Positions 38,636 through 47,640 of a stretch of DNA of 64,000 nt are shown piece after piece. The notes below the pieces were generated by a model, which was not told the origin of the DNA, ran no database searches, and was given only the letters and a program-made list of their open reading frames with translations. Each line of letters begins with the position of its first letter. Within the stretch, counting starts at the first letter, position 1. This stretch comes from Afipia sp. (GTDB lineage Bacteria > Pseudomonadota > Alphaproteobacteria > Rhizobiales > Xanthobacteraceae): contig JANINQ010000021.1 in the NCBI GenBank assembly GCA_024508675.1, positions 889,488-953,487 on the forward strand, written 5' to 3'. The position numbers and the translations under genes were made by a program.

Positions 38636-39409
38636 CTAATTCCGAAACTCGTTCGTCAGTTCGCCGATGCCATCGATTGCAACGATGATCTGGTTGACCG
38701 GCTCCTTCATCACGCCGACGCCGAGCGACGTGCCGCAGGCGATGATGTCGCCCGGCAGCAGGGTCATGTCATGCGAGATCTTGCTGACCAGCTCTTGTGC
38801 CGAGAAGATCATGTCGGAAATCCTGTAGTGCTGCCGCTCCGCGCCGTTGAGGATGGTGCGCACCGTCAGGCTCAAAGGATCGACATCGGTGACGATGACC
38901 GGGCCGAACGGACAGAAATCGTCAAAGCCCTTGGCGCGCGCCCATTGCTGGAACGTCGGGTCATTGTTGAGAATGTCGGCGGCGGTGATGTCGTTGACGC
39001 AGGTATAGCCGAGGATGAAGTCATCGGCTTCATTAACAGACACCGCGCGACAGGTCTTGCCGATCACGATGGCCAGCTCGCCCTCATAAACCACCTTGCC
39101 ATCATACCAGGCGGGCTTCCGCACCACCGCATTCGGCGACGCCGCCGTGGTCGGCGCTTTCAGCAGATAAAGTGGCTCCGGCGGCTCGGGCTTTTCGAGC
39201 TTCGCCGCCAGCGCATGAAAATTATTCCACAGCGCGACGATCTTGCTCGGCACGCACGGCGCGAGCAGTTCGACGTCGGACAGGGACAGCCTCGCTCCGT
39301 TCGCCTTCGGCGAATCGAACATGTCGCCGTGATGGACGACAATCTCCTGCCCCGAGAGTGTGCCGAAGCCGGTCTGACCCTGATGGCGAAAGCGAATCCA
39401 GTTGGTCAC
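38636..39409 (-). CDS. Fumarylacetoacetate hydrolase family protein
   Basis: 257 residues. Metal-binding residues are in VVYEGELAIVIGK (Glu pair) and YTCVNDITAAD; the late block PGDIIACGTSLGVG is typical. The family hydrolyses C-C bonds of acylpyruvates, decarboxylates oxaloacetate or acts in aromatic breakdown. Same strand and downstream of the ketopantoate-reductase-like gene, with a family A repeat between; possible relation to oxaloacetate or oxalate metabolism is only inference. Confidence 0.85.
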   Translation of the reverse strand: MTNWIRFRHQGQTGFGTLSGQEIVVHHGDMFDSPKANGARLSLSDVELLAPCVPSKIVALWNNFHALAAKLEKPEPPEPLYLLKAPTTAASPNAVVRKPAWYDGKVVYEGELAIVIGKTCRAVSVNEADDFILGYTCVNDITAADILNNDPTFQQWARAKGFDDFCPFGPVIVTDVDPLSLTVRTILNGAERQHYRISDMIFSAQELVSKISHDMTLLPGDIIACGTSLGVGVMKEPVNQIIVAIDGIGELTNEFRN

Positions 39410-39461
39410 GATAATCGTTCCCTTAGATGTAGTTGAAGCAGCGAGGCCAATTCATCCGCTG

Positions 39462-39572
39462 GTCGTCCCGGCGAAAGCCGGGACCCATAACCACTGACTG
39501 ATCGACGGAAAACAGATTGCGCAAAATCCCCCAAACTCAGGGAGTATGGGTCCCGGCTTTCGCCGGGACGAC
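39462..39572. repeat. Dispersed palindromic repeat, family A copy 7
   Basis: GTCGTCCCGGCGAAAGCCGG left end and CCGGCTTTCGCCGGGACGAC right end. Confidence 0.85.
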
Positions 39573-39583
39573 TAGAAAACCAC

Positions 39584-40558
39584 TCAATAAAGCCCCGCGA
39601 CATTCGCGCGCTGCACGACCAGCGCCAGCACGGTATCGATGCTCGGGGTCGGCATCTTCGTCAGCTTGCCCATTTCCTGAACCACGGTAACCAGCGGATC
39701 GATTTCCATCGGCCGGCCGCGCTCGAGATCCTGCAGCATCGAGGTCTTGTGCGCGCCGACCTTTCGCCCGCCCTCAATGCGGCGATCCACATCGACCCGG
39801 AATTTGACGCCGAAGGTTTCGGCGATCTGCTGCGCTTCCACCATCATCGAGCGCGTCACCGCGCGGGTGCCGGGATCGCTGCACAAGACATCGAGGGTCG
39901 CATGGGTCAGCGCGCTGATCGGATTGAACGAGACGTTGCCCCACAACTTGAGCCAGATCTCGTCGCGAATATTCTCCAGCACCGGCGCCTTGAGACCTGC
40001 TTTTTCAAACAACGCCGACAGCGCAGTCACATCTTCGGTAATTTCGCCGGACGGCTCGCCTAGCGGAAAGCGGTCGCCGTAGATATGGCGGATCACACCC
40101 GGCGCCTCGATTTCAGTGGCGGGATAAACCACACAGCCGATGGCGCGCTCCGGCCCGAGTTCGCTCCATTGCCGCCCGCCCGGATCGATGCTCTCCAGCG
40201 TCGAACCTTCACAGGCGTTGCCATGCTTGTAGAAATACCAATAGGGAATGCCGTTGACGGCGGTGACAATGCGCGTCTTCGGCCCGAGCAGCGGCTGCAT
40301 CGCGCCGATCACGCCGGTGATCGAATGCGCCTTGAGACAGATGATGACCACATCCTGCACGCCGAGTTCGGCGGGATTATCCGTGCAGCGCGGGTGAGCC
40401 ACGCGCTCCTCGCCATCGATCAGCAGCTTCAAGCCGTTGGCCTTCATCGCCGCCAGATGCGCGCCCCGCGCCACCAGGCTGACATCTGCGCCCGCCAGCG
40501 CAAGCTGCACGCCGAGATAGCCGCCGATCGCGCCCGCACCGTAGATGCAGATCTTCAT
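39584..40558 (-). CDS. Ketopantoate reductase family (PanE-like); candidate oxalyl-CoA reductase
   Basis: 324 residues, with GGGGGAAGCG before the ATG. NADP-binding GAGAIGGYLG at 7-16; catalytic Lys204 and Asn208 in EIWLKLWGNVSFNPISALT. The protein is a complete member of the 2-dehydropantoate 2-reductase family. In Methylobacterium extorquens a PanE2 paralogue was shown to reduce oxalyl-CoA to glyoxylate. This gene lies 91 bases downstream of the CBS gene, which has an oxalate-type operator, so the same job is plausible here. That is inference; a pantoate role cannot be excluded. Confidence 0.8.
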   Translation of the reverse strand: MKICIYGAGAIGGYLGVQLALAGADVSLVARGAHLAAMKANGLKLLIDGEERVAHPRCTDNPAELGVQDVVIICLKAHSITGVIGAMQPLLGPKTRIVTAVNGIPYWYFYKHGNACEGSTLESIDPGGRQWSELGPERAIGCVVYPATEIEAPGVIRHIYGDRFPLGEPSGEITEDVTALSALFEKAGLKAPVLENIRDEIWLKLWGNVSFNPISALTHATLDVLCSDPGTRAVTRSMMVEAQQIAETFGVKFRVDVDRRIEGGRKVGAHKTSMLQDLERGRPMEIDPLVTVVQEMGKLTKMPTPSIDTVLALVVQRANVAGLY

Positions 40559-40649
40559 CGCTTCCCCCAAAGACTGAACTGGATAAAAAAAGCAGGGCGC
40601 TTTCACACGACTGGGGAGTGCATGCGATCGCGCCCTGCAGGGAGAACCG

Positions 40650-41096
40650 TCAAACGAACGCGAATTCGGTAGGACGTGCCGCGGGCTGCACACCGAGGCC
40701 GAAATTCGCCGAGGCGTTGATGTCCCGCATGCTGATCACACCGACGAGTGTGTGGTCGTCGATCACCGGCAGATGCCGGATGTGATGATCGTTCATCAGC
40801 TCCCGCACATAATCGAGCAAATCCGTGGAATGGCATGACACCAGCTTCTGCACGGAGATCAGCGCCGAAACCTTCATGGTGAGTCCGGCCGCGCCATGCT
40901 CGGCGACGGCACGCACCACATCGCGCTCGGTGAACATGCCCACCGCGACATTGCCTTCGGTGCGGCACACATCCTTCACCACAAGCGCGCTGATGTTCCC
41001 ATCGCGGAGCAGCCCCGCGGCGGTCCCGACCGTTTCATTCATGCGGACGGTGGCGATACGGGTGTTCTTCCTGTTCAGGATGTCTCCGACTCTCAT
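40650..41096 (-). CDS. Tandem CBS domain protein
   Basis: 148 residues, start ATG 41096 with GGGAGG five bases upstream. Two CBS domains: the first around VGTAAGLLRDGNISALVVKD and VGMFTERDVVRAVAEHG, the second around DLLDYVRELMNDHHIRHLPV and LVGVISMRDI. CBS pairs sense adenine nucleotides. The gene has a 19-bp operator 85 bases upstream that matches those of the oxalate genes, placing it in that regulon. Role there unknown; it may adjust a partner enzyme to energy charge. Confidence 0.85.
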   Translation of the reverse strand: MRVGDILNRKNTRIATVRMNETVGTAAGLLRDGNISALVVKDVCRTEGNVAVGMFTERDVVRAVAEHGAAGLTMKVSALISVQKLVSCHSTDLLDYVRELMNDHHIRHLPVIDDHTLVGVISMRDINASANFGLGVQPAARPTEFAFV

Positions 41097-41180
41097 CACA
41101 ACCTCCCTGGTCCGTGGCGGGGATGAGCTTCCCCGAGGAGCTGATGTCCGAGGATGGATGTCCTCGTTGACGTGCCGATA

Positions 41181-41199
41181 TTGGTATACATTATGCCAA
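41181..41199. promoter_or_regulatory. Oxalate-regulon operator 1 (before CBS gene)
   Basis: TTGGTATACATTATGCCAA: 7-bp arms TTGGTAT / ATGCCAA with 5-bp spacer, 85 bases upstream of the CBS start. Confidence 0.75.
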
Positions 41200-41437
41200 G
41201 AGTCAATTGGATCATATTCCTATTTTGGTGGGATGCCAGCGTGTCTCCCTCGCCGACTCCCTTTCCCTCCGCCGGGTTTTTCCGTCGCGATCACCGCCCC
41301 GATGCCGTCACCACTTCGCCTTTTGCGGAAAAGTTCGCCGCCATTTCGCCTTATGCAGCGGGCACGGCACATGAACCCGTGGCAAGGCTTTGAGACGGCG
41401 CAGGATTCTCGTGGATTGACCTGCCGTCAGTTCGAAT
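41200..41437. other. Non-coding part of the 41.1-41.7 kb gap
   Basis: The 607 bases between the CBS and sucD genes hold operator 1, this stretch without recognised features, a family A repeat and a hairpin. No believable gene was seen. Confidence 0.4.
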
Positions 41438-41586
41438 GTCGTCCCGGCGCAGGCCGGGACCCATAACCACTGCACCTCACCGAAAAACAAACGCCTCATC
41501 TCACACAAGGTCACGCATCGGAGTATGGGTCCCGGCCGGAGCCTGTCATCGGACGGCGCTTTGCGCCGATCCGTTGGCCGGGACGA
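41438..41586. repeat. Dispersed palindromic repeat, family A copy 8; last copy in the window
   Basis: GTCGTCCCGGCGCAGGCCGG left end, and a right end GGGTCCCGGCCGG with an insertion before GGCCGGGACGAC. No further copies of families A-E are seen after this point. Confidence 0.8.
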
Positions 41587-41616
41587 CGCTTTGCAAACAT
41601 CACTGGTGAAACGAAG

Positions 41617-41643
41617 ATGCCCGGGACTAGCCCGGGCATTTTG
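41617..41643 (-). terminator. Probable terminator of the sucCD operon
   Basis: ATGCCCGGG-actag-CCCGGGCAT, a perfect 9-bp stem between the sucD stop and the repeat. T-run is short on both sides, so strength is uncertain. Confidence 0.55.
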
Positions 41644-41703
41644 AGTCGCAACTGGTGAAACAAATTGGCGTTGATCATCGCGCGCACGCTTGCGCGGGAG
41701 AAC

Positions 41704-42588
41704 TTATCCCCTCAACACATCCACGAGAGTCTTGCCGAGCCGCGCAGGCGACGGCGAGACACGGATGCCAGCGGCTTCCATCGCGGCGATCTTCGATTCC
41801 GCATCGCCCTTGCCGCCGGAGATAATCGCACCCGCATGGCCCATACGGCGACCCGGAGGCGCGGTGCGGCCGGCAATGAACCCGACCATCGGCTTCTTGC
41901 GTCCGCATTTTGCTTCGTCCTTGATGAACTGCGCCGCGTCTTCTTCCGACGAGCCGCCGATCTCGCCGATCATCACGATCGACCTGGTGTCGGGATCGGC
42001 GAGGAACAGTTCGAGCATCGAGATGAAATCGGTGCCTTTCACCGGATCGCCGCCGATGCCGACCGCCGTGGTCTGGCCGAGACTTTCGGCGGACGTCTGA
42101 TACACCGCCTCATATGTCAGCGTACCCGAGCGCGACACGATCCCAACATTGCCCTTCTTAAAAATGTTTCCGGGCATAATGCCAATCTTGCACTCGCCCG
42201 CCGTCATCACGCCGGGACAGTTCGGCCCGATCAGTCGCGAGGTCGATCCCTCGAGCGCGCGCTTGACGCGCACCATGTCCGCCACCGGAATGCCTTCGGT
42301 GATGCAGACAATCAGCGGCACTTCCGCATCGATCGCTTCGCAGATCGCATCCGCCGCGCCCGGCGGCGGAACGTAGATCACGCTCGCATCGGCGCCGGTC
42401 TTCTCACGCGCATCCGCCACGGTGTCGAATACCGGCAGGCCGAGATGCGTGGAGCCGCCCTTGCCTGGCGAGGTTCCACCAACCATCCGGGTGCCGTAGA
42501 GCGCCGCCTGCTCGGAGTGAAAAGTGCCATTTTTCCCGGTAAAACCCTGGCAAATGACCTTGGTGTTGCTGTCGATAAGAATGGACAT
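41704..42588 (-). CDS. sucD: Succinyl-CoA synthetase-type ligase, alpha subunit
   Basis: 294 residues. CoA-binding Rossmann part with [21 protein letters not shown], and phospho-His251 in [16 protein letters not shown]. Its ATG overlaps the sucC stop (TAATG), so the two are translated together. Normally it makes ATP or GTP from succinyl-CoA. Here, with the oxalate operator upstream of sucC and oxalate genes around, it may be a dedicated second set that supplies or recovers CoA thioesters; that is inference. Malate thiokinase is less likely by motif. Confidence 0.88.
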   Translation of the reverse strand: MSILIDSNTKVICQGFTGKNGTFHSEQAALYGTRMVGGTSPGKGGSTHLGLPVFDTVADAREKTGADASVIYVPPPGAADAICEAIDAEVPLIVCITEGIPVADMVRVKRALEGSTSRLIGPNCPGVMTAGECKIGIMPGNIFKKGNVGIVSRSGTLTYEAVYQTSAESLGQTTAVGIGGDPVKGTDFISMLELFLADPDTRSIVMIGEIGGSSEEDAAQFIKDEAKCGRKKPMVGFIAGRTAPPGRRMGHAGAIISGGKGDAESKIAAMEAAGIRVSPSPARLGKTLVDVLRG

Positions 42589-43790
42589 TACGCGGCTTCC
42601 TTGCGTGTGGCGCGAACGATCTTCTGCGCGGCATCGTCGAGATCGTCAGCAGCGACGACATTCAGTCCGGACTCGGCGATCACCTTCTTGCCGAGTTCGA
42701 CATTGGTACCTTCGAGGCGGACCACCAGCGGAACGCCAAGTCCGACTTCACGGACCGCAGCGACCACACCTTCAGCCACCACATCGCAACGCATGATGCC
42801 GCCGAAGATATTGACCAGGATACCCTTCACGTTCGGATCGGATGTGATGATCTTGAATGCGGCCGCGACCTTCTCCTTGGTCGCACCACCGCCCACGTCG
42901 AGGAAGTTCGCCGGCGTCGCGCCGTAGAGCTTGATGATGTCCATGGTTGCCATGGCAAGGCCAGCGCCGTTGACCATGCAGCCGATGGTGCCTTCGAGCG
43001 CGATGTAGTTGAGATCGTATTTCGACGCCTCGATTTCCTTCTCGTCCTCTTCGGTGAGATCGCGCAGCTTCACGATGTCCGGATGACGATAGAGCGCATT
43101 GGAATCGAAATTGATCTTGGCGTCGAGGCAACGCAGTTCGCCCTGCTTCGTGACGACAAGCGGATTGATTTCCAGCATCGCCATGTCGGTGGCGACGAAC
43201 GCCTTGTAGAGTTGCGCGGTCAGCTTCTCGGCCTGCTTGGCCAGGTCGCCAGTCAAACCCAGCGCCTGCGCGACATGACGGCCATGATGCGCCATCACGC
43301 CGGTCGCGGGATCGACGGAGAAGGTGACGATCTTCTCGGGCGCGTCATGCGCCACCTTCTCGATGTCCATGCCACCTTCCGTCGAGACAACGTAAGCGAT
43401 GCGCGAGGTTTCGCGATCGACCAGCATCGAGAGATAGAATTCTTTCTCGATGTCGGAGCCATCCTCGATGTAGAGCCGGTTGACTTGCTTGCCCGCAGGC
43501 CCGGTCTGCACCGTCACCAGCGTGCGGCCGAGCATCTCCTTGGCGCAGGCCGCGACTTCATCGACGGACTTCGCAATGCGCACGCCACCCTTTGCATCCG
43601 CAGGCAATTCCTTGAACTTGCCCTTGCCGCGTCCACCCGCGTGAATCTGGGATTTCACAACATAGATCGGCCCCGGCAACGACTTCGCCGCAGTGATCGC
43701 TTCTTCAACCGTGAAGGCCGGCGCACCCGCCGACACTGTCACGCCGAACGTCTTCAGGACGGCCTTGCCCTGATATTCGTGGATATTCAT
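42588..43790 (-). CDS. sucC: Succinyl-CoA synthetase-type ligase, beta subunit
   Basis: 400 residues, full length. ATP-grasp domain with [16 protein letters not shown] and [16 protein letters not shown]-terminal flavodoxin-like part with [25 protein letters not shown] and [14 protein letters not shown]. These motifs follow true SucC rather than the malate thiokinase MtkA. In this family sucCD usually sits with mdh and sucAB; that context is missing here. An operator of the oxalate type is 71 bases upstream. Confidence 0.88.
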   Translation of the reverse strand: MNIHEYQGKAVLKTFGVTVSAGAPAFTVEEAITAAKSLPGPIYVVKSQIHAGGRGKGKFKELPADAKGGVRIAKSVDEVAACAKEMLGRTLVTVQTGPAGKQVNRLYIEDGSDIEKEFYLSMLVDRETSRIAYVVSTEGGMDIEKVAHDAPEKIVTFSVDPATGVMAHHGRHVAQALGLTGDLAKQAEKLTAQLYKAFVATDMAMLEINPLVVTKQGELRCLDAKINFDSNALYRHPDIVKLRDLTEEDEKEIEASKYDLNYIALEGTIGCMVNGAGLAMATMDIIKLYGATPANFLDVGGGATKEKVAAAFKIITSDPNVKGILVNIFGGIMRCDVVAEGVVAAVREVGLGVPLVVRLEGTNVELGKKVIAESGLNVVAADDLDDAAQKIVRATRKEAA

Positions 43791-43860
43791 TGCAGTCCTC
43801 CCGTCATGACCGAAGTCAAGAAACGCCCTGTTTTGCGGAGCTTACGAGCAGAAACCCCAT

Positions 43861-43879
43861 CTTGTATTATGTATACCAG
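43861..43879. promoter_or_regulatory. Oxalate-regulon operator 2 (before sucC)
   Basis: Reads CTGGTATACATAATACAAG on the minus strand; the left arm is strong and the right arm weak. 71 bases upstream of the sucC start. Confidence 0.6.
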
Positions 43880-43922
43880 AGATTGCCGACTTGTTTTCCC
43901 GCTGTCAATCAGGCGGGCAAAG

Positions 43923-43953
43923 AAAAAGCGCGCCCATCACAAGATGGGCGCGC
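43923..43953 (-). terminator. Terminator of the OxlT-like gene
   Basis: GCGCGCCCATC-acaa-GATGGGCGCGC, perfect 11-bp stem followed on the minus strand by TTTTTC. Confidence 0.9.
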
Positions 43954-43980
43954 CCGTAAGTTCACAACAACTGGAGCGTA

Positions 43981-45276
43981 TCAGGCCGCCTGTTGCGACT
44001 TGGCGACCACAACCTTGCGCCATGGCTTGAGCACCAGGATGGCGAGCAGCGAGGCGAGAATGTTCGCGCCAGCGGCCACGATGAAGACCATGTCCCAGTT
44101 GCCCGAACTCTGCTGCATGTAGTTCGCCACGGGAACGAGGAGTGCGGCTGTTCCCTTCGCGGTGTAGAGCAGGCCCGCATTCGTGGTCGCGAATTTCGAT
44201 CCGAACGTATCCGTGCAGGTCGACGGGAAGAGCGAGTAGATCTCACCCCATGCAAAGAACACGAAGCCGGACAGCAACACGAACCAGATCGGATCGTGAC
44301 CCCACAGGTAGAGCATGTAGATGCCGATGCCTTCCATGCCGAAGGCGATGAACATCGTGTTCTCGCGGCCGATCATGTCAGAGATCCAGCCGAAGAACGG
44401 GCGTGTCAGACCGTTCAGCACGCGGTCGATGGTTGCGGCAAACGTCACCGCGGTCAGCGTCAGGCCCATAAGCGTCACCGGCATCGCATCGACCTTCCAG
44501 TCAACACCGATAGGCTTGAGGTTGGCAGTCACCATCAATCCGCCCGCACCGACGATGACGAACATGAAATACATCAGCCAGAAAATAGGCTGACGCAGAA
44601 CTTCCGTCGGCGCAAAATTGCGGCGGCTCTGGATGACGTTGGTGTTCTGCACGGCAGCCGGCACCTGTCCAGGCTTTGGCGAGAACATCAGGAACGCAAG
44701 GATCACGATGACGATGCCCTGCCCCAGACCGAAATAAAGGAAGGTGGTCTGGAAGCCGTCATTCTTGATCATCGCCTGAATGGGCGCCACCGTCAGCGCG
44801 GAGCCTGCGCCGAATCCCGCAGCGGTGATGCCAGCGGCAAGACCGCGCTTGTCAGGAAACCACTTCAGCGCATTGCCGACGCAAGTGCCGTACACGCCGC
44901 CGGCGCCGATGCCTGCGATGATCATGCCGAGATAGAAACCGTTGAGCGATGTTGCCTGCGCGTTGATGGCCCAGCCGATCGCGCAAAGAATGCCGCCGAT
45001 CAGAACGACGATGCGCGGACCATACTTGTCGACGAACCAGCCCTCGATCGGCACCAGCCATGTTTCGAACAGGACGAACAGTGTGAACGCCCACTGGATC
45101 GAAGCGCGATCCCATCCGAATTTTTTCTGAATATCGGGGACGAAGAACGTCCAGCCGTATTGATAGTTCGCGATCATCACCATGGCGCCAACGCCGATCG
45201 CCAATTGGAGCCAGCGATAGGTGTCGCTGACGCGTGCAGCCGCCGGGGCTGCTGCTGTATGCACCGTATCCGTCAT
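43981..45276 (-). CDS. MFS transporter, oxalate:formate antiporter family (OxlT-like)
   Basis: 431 residues, twelve membrane helices. The opening RWLQLAIGVGAMVMIANYQYG, the DKYGPR loop and GKWFPDKRGLA-like NALKWFPDKRGLAAG fit the OxlT family. A membrane Arg (IDRVLNGLTRPFFG) and Lys (LLYTAKGTAALL) are likely equivalents of OxlT Arg272 and Lys355, which bind dicarboxylate; this mapping is by eye. It imports oxalate, in exchange for formate in Oxalobacter. GGAGGAACG precedes the ATG; an operator is 60 bases upstream and a terminator follows. Confidence 0.88.
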   Translation of the reverse strand: MTDTVHTAAAPAAARVSDTYRWLQLAIGVGAMVMIANYQYGWTFFVPDIQKKFGWDRASIQWAFTLFVLFETWLVPIEGWFVDKYGPRIVVLIGGILCAIGWAINAQATSLNGFYLGMIIAGIGAGGVYGTCVGNALKWFPDKRGLAAGITAAGFGAGSALTVAPIQAMIKNDGFQTTFLYFGLGQGIVIVILAFLMFSPKPGQVPAAVQNTNVIQSRRNFAPTEVLRQPIFWLMYFMFVIVGAGGLMVTANLKPIGVDWKVDAMPVTLMGLTLTAVTFAATIDRVLNGLTRPFFGWISDMIGRENTMFIAFGMEGIGIYMLYLWGHDPIWFVLLSGFVFFAWGEIYSLFPSTCTDTFGSKFATTNAGLLYTAKGTAALLVPVANYMQQSSGNWDMVFIVAAGANILASLLAILVLKPWRKVVVAKSQQAA

Positions 45277-45335
45277 CGTTCCTCCGAGCGCGCTCTATTC
45301 TGTTTGCTATCTGACAAGCGCTACCGGCGCGAAGG

Positions 45336-45354
45336 CTGGTATATGATATGCCAG
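45336..45354. promoter_or_regulatory. Oxalate-regulon operator 3 (before the OxlT-like gene)
   Basis: CTGGTATATGATATGCCAG, 7-5-7 inverted repeat 60 bases upstream of the start. A TTGCAA on the minus strand at its edge may be the -35 element, so binding would block the promoter. Confidence 0.75.
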
Positions 45355-45427
45355 ATTGCAAGAGGTATTCGAAGGAACCTGCGACTTTTTAGCTATGCAC
45401 CCTGGACATGAACTTAACAACGAAAAA

Positions 45428-45452
45428 GGCTCCGGCTGATGCCGGAGCCTTT
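45428..45452 (-). terminator. Terminator of the tctCBA operon
   Basis: GGCTCCGGC-tgat-GCCGGAGCC with TTTTT following on the minus strand (AAAAA before the stem on plus). Confidence 0.88.
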
Positions 45453-45530
45453 CGATAGGATAATAGTCATCTGGAAATCAGGCGCTATTGAATGCTCTTC
45501 AACAGTAATCCCTGACGCCGATACCCCTCA

Positions 45531-47042
45531 TTACATTGCTGTTTTCGGTGTCCGCGACGACAGCCGCGCCCAGCCGTTCGAGATCAGGGGCCAGAACAGA
45601 GCGATCAGTCCCAGCGTCATGATTGATCCGACCAGGCCGTTGGAGAAGAAAACACCCAGACTGCCCTGCGATCCAAGCAATGCTTGGCGGAAGGCTTCCT
45701 CTGCCTTGTCGCCAAGCACAATGGCGAGAACCATCGGCGCCATCGGATAATTGCACTTCTTCATCACGTATCCGACCACGCCGAACACCATCATCATCAC
45801 CACATCGAACGTGTTGTTATGCACAGTGTAGGCGCCGATCGCGCAGAGCACGAGAATAACGGGCGCAATGATGCTGAACGGAATGCGCAGGATCGCAGCG
45901 AACAGCGGCACGCATGTCAGCACCACAAGCAGCCCGACGAAATTGCCGAGATACATGCTGGCGATGAGCCCCCATACGAATTCCTTCTGCTCGACAAACA
46001 GCAGCGGACCCGGTTGCAATCCCCAGATCAGCAAACCGCCGAGCAGCACTGCAGCGGTCGGCGAGCCAGGCACACCGAGCGACAGCATCGGGAGCAGAGC
46101 GGCGGTGCCCGCGGCATGCGCGGCCGTCTCGGGCGCCACAACGCCTTCGATTTCACCCTTGCCGAAGTTCTTGCCGCTTTTCGACATCCGCTTGGCGATA
46201 CCGTAACTCATAAACGACGCGGGCGTGGCTCCTGCAGGCGAGACGCCCATCCACACACCGATCAGGCATGAGCGCAGCGACGTCATCCAGTAGCGCGGAA
46301 GCTCTTTCCACGTATCCCACACCACCCTTGCGTTGATCTTGGCTGACTTACCGCGGAAGTTCAGGCCTTCCTCCATCGTGAGAAGAATCTCGCCGATTCC
46401 GAAAAGACCGATCACCGCGATCAGGAAGTCAAATCCGCTGAGCAATTCGGAGAAGCCGAACGTCAGACGCAGCTGTCCCGTGATGCTATCGAGACCGACC
46501 GCGGCCAGCGCGAAGCCGATCATCATCGCGACAATTGTTTTAAATGGCGGCTCCTTGCCCATGCCGATGAAACTGCAGAACGCGATGAAGAACACCGCGA
46601 ATTTTTCCGCAGGACCGAACTGAAGCGCGAACTTCGCCACCAGCGGCGCAACCAGCGTGATCATGATCACGGCGAACAGCGCGCCCACGAATGACGAGGT
46701 GAAGGCCGCAGTCAGCGCTTCACCGGCCTTGCCGTTCTGCGCCATCGGGTGACCGTCGAATGTCGTGGCCACCGACCACGGTTCGCCTGGAATGTTGAAC
46801 AGCACCGACGTGATCGCGCCGCCGAACAATGCGCCCCAATAGATGCACGACAGCATGATGATGGCTGACGTCGGTGGCATGCTGAATGTGAGCGGCAGCA
46901 GGATCGCGACTCCATTCGCACCGCCAAGACCGGGCAGCACCCCGATGACCACACCGAGCACAATTCCGATCACCATGACCAGAATGTTGAACGGTTGCAG
47001 CACCGTCGCGAAGCCGTGAAACAGATTTATAATTTCTTCCAT
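45531..47042 (-). CDS. tctA: Tripartite tricarboxylate transporter, large membrane subunit
   Basis: 503 residues with about twelve hydrophobic helices. Opening NLFHGFATVLQPFNILVMVIG and the loop GVLPGLGGANGVAILLPLTF are TctA hallmarks, as are GIFGIGE-like VIGLFGIGEILLTMEE and LGVPGSPTAAVLLGGL. It forms the channel of a Na+- or H+-driven carboxylate importer with TctB and the periplasmic binder TctC, all encoded in order C-B-A on the minus strand. Substrate may be a dicarboxylate given the location. Confidence 0.9.
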   Translation of the reverse strand: MEEIINLFHGFATVLQPFNILVMVIGIVLGVVIGVLPGLGGANGVAILLPLTFSMPPTSAIIMLSCIYWGALFGGAITSVLFNIPGEPWSVATTFDGHPMAQNGKAGEALTAAFTSSFVGALFAVIMITLVAPLVAKFALQFGPAEKFAVFFIAFCSFIGMGKEPPFKTIVAMMIGFALAAVGLDSITGQLRLTFGFSELLSGFDFLIAVIGLFGIGEILLTMEEGLNFRGKSAKINARVVWDTWKELPRYWMTSLRSCLIGVWMGVSPAGATPASFMSYGIAKRMSKSGKNFGKGEIEGVVAPETAAHAAGTAALLPMLSLGVPGSPTAAVLLGGLLIWGLQPGPLLFVEQKEFVWGLIASMYLGNFVGLLVVLTCVPLFAAILRIPFSIIAPVILVLCAIGAYTVHNNTFDVVMMMVFGVVGYVMKKCNYPMAPMVLAIVLGDKAEEAFRQALLGSQGSLGVFFSNGLVGSIMTLGLIALFWPLISNGWARLSSRTPKTAM

Positions 47043-47069
47043 CGTCGTGTCCTCAGCCGCGGCTTTTTT

Positions 47070-47576
47070 CTAGAGACCAAGCAACTCTTCCAGCGGCCCC
47101 TTCGGCAGCGGAATGAGGAACCATTTTTCAAAGAACATATAGACCGCGAACGGCGTGCCCAGCGCGACGGCCGCCGTAGTGGTCCATGGGTATTGACCAA
47201 GCCACTTCATGAACAACGCAATGAGAATGATCGATGCGACGTAAATCCCGAGATACGGAATGCTCAGGCAATAAATCGTGGTCGGTATGAACACCGAGAG
47301 GACCTGGCGAAGCTGCCCCCAATCGGCAAACAACTTGCCATCATCCTGCTCCATCAGAAGCTGGATACAGTTCACGCAACTCGCCAGCACAATGATGATG
47401 CCGACATAGAAGGGAAAGAATCCGGACTTTGGACCGTCCGGGCCCCATCCGGCTCCAGCCTTCATACTGCCGACAATCGTGACGATGCCGAACAGGACAC
47501 AGAAGACTCCGACGCCGAACTCGGTCCATCGATGTGACGGGCCGTGCTGACCCGCTTCAGAAGAATGCTCGCTCAT
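47070..47576 (-). CDS. tctB: Tripartite tricarboxylate transporter, small membrane subunit
   Basis: 168 residues, four membrane helices, opening MSEHSSEAG and the helix TEFGVGVFCVLFGIVTIVGS. The ending LPKGPLEELLGL, with small residues before it, is TctB-like. ATG 47576 is preferred over an upstream TTG. Lies between tctC and tctA with 27 bases to tctA. Confidence 0.85.
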   Translation of the reverse strand: MSEHSSEAGQHGPSHRWTEFGVGVFCVLFGIVTIVGSMKAGAGWGPDGPKSGFFPFYVGIIIVLASCVNCIQLLMEQDDGKLFADWGQLRQVLSVFIPTTIYCLSIPYLGIYVASIILIALFMKWLGQYPWTTTAAVALGTPFAVYMFFEKWFLIPLPKGPLEELLGL

Positions 47577-47595
47577 GATTTTTTCCAAGCTGGAG

Positions 47596-47626
47596 TTCTG
47601 CCGGCGGTTTTCTGACGCCGGCAGAA
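47596..47626 (-). terminator. Intra-operon hairpin between tctC and tctB
   Basis: TTCTGCCGGCG and CGCCGGCAGAA form an 11-bp stem with a 9-base loop. No strong T-run follows, so it more likely attenuates or stabilises the tctC message than ends it. Confidence 0.6.
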
Positions 47627-47640
47627 TTGGCCAATAGGAT

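Noticed and set aside
41704..43790. sucCD as malate thiokinase (mtkAB) of a serine cycle
   Set aside because: The motifs GRGKGKFKE and GGIMRCD follow SucC; no malyl-CoA lyase or other serine-cycle gene is in the window.
43993..45411. 472-residue plus-strand open frame
   Set aside because: Antisense to the OxlT-like gene; no membrane or enzyme motifs.
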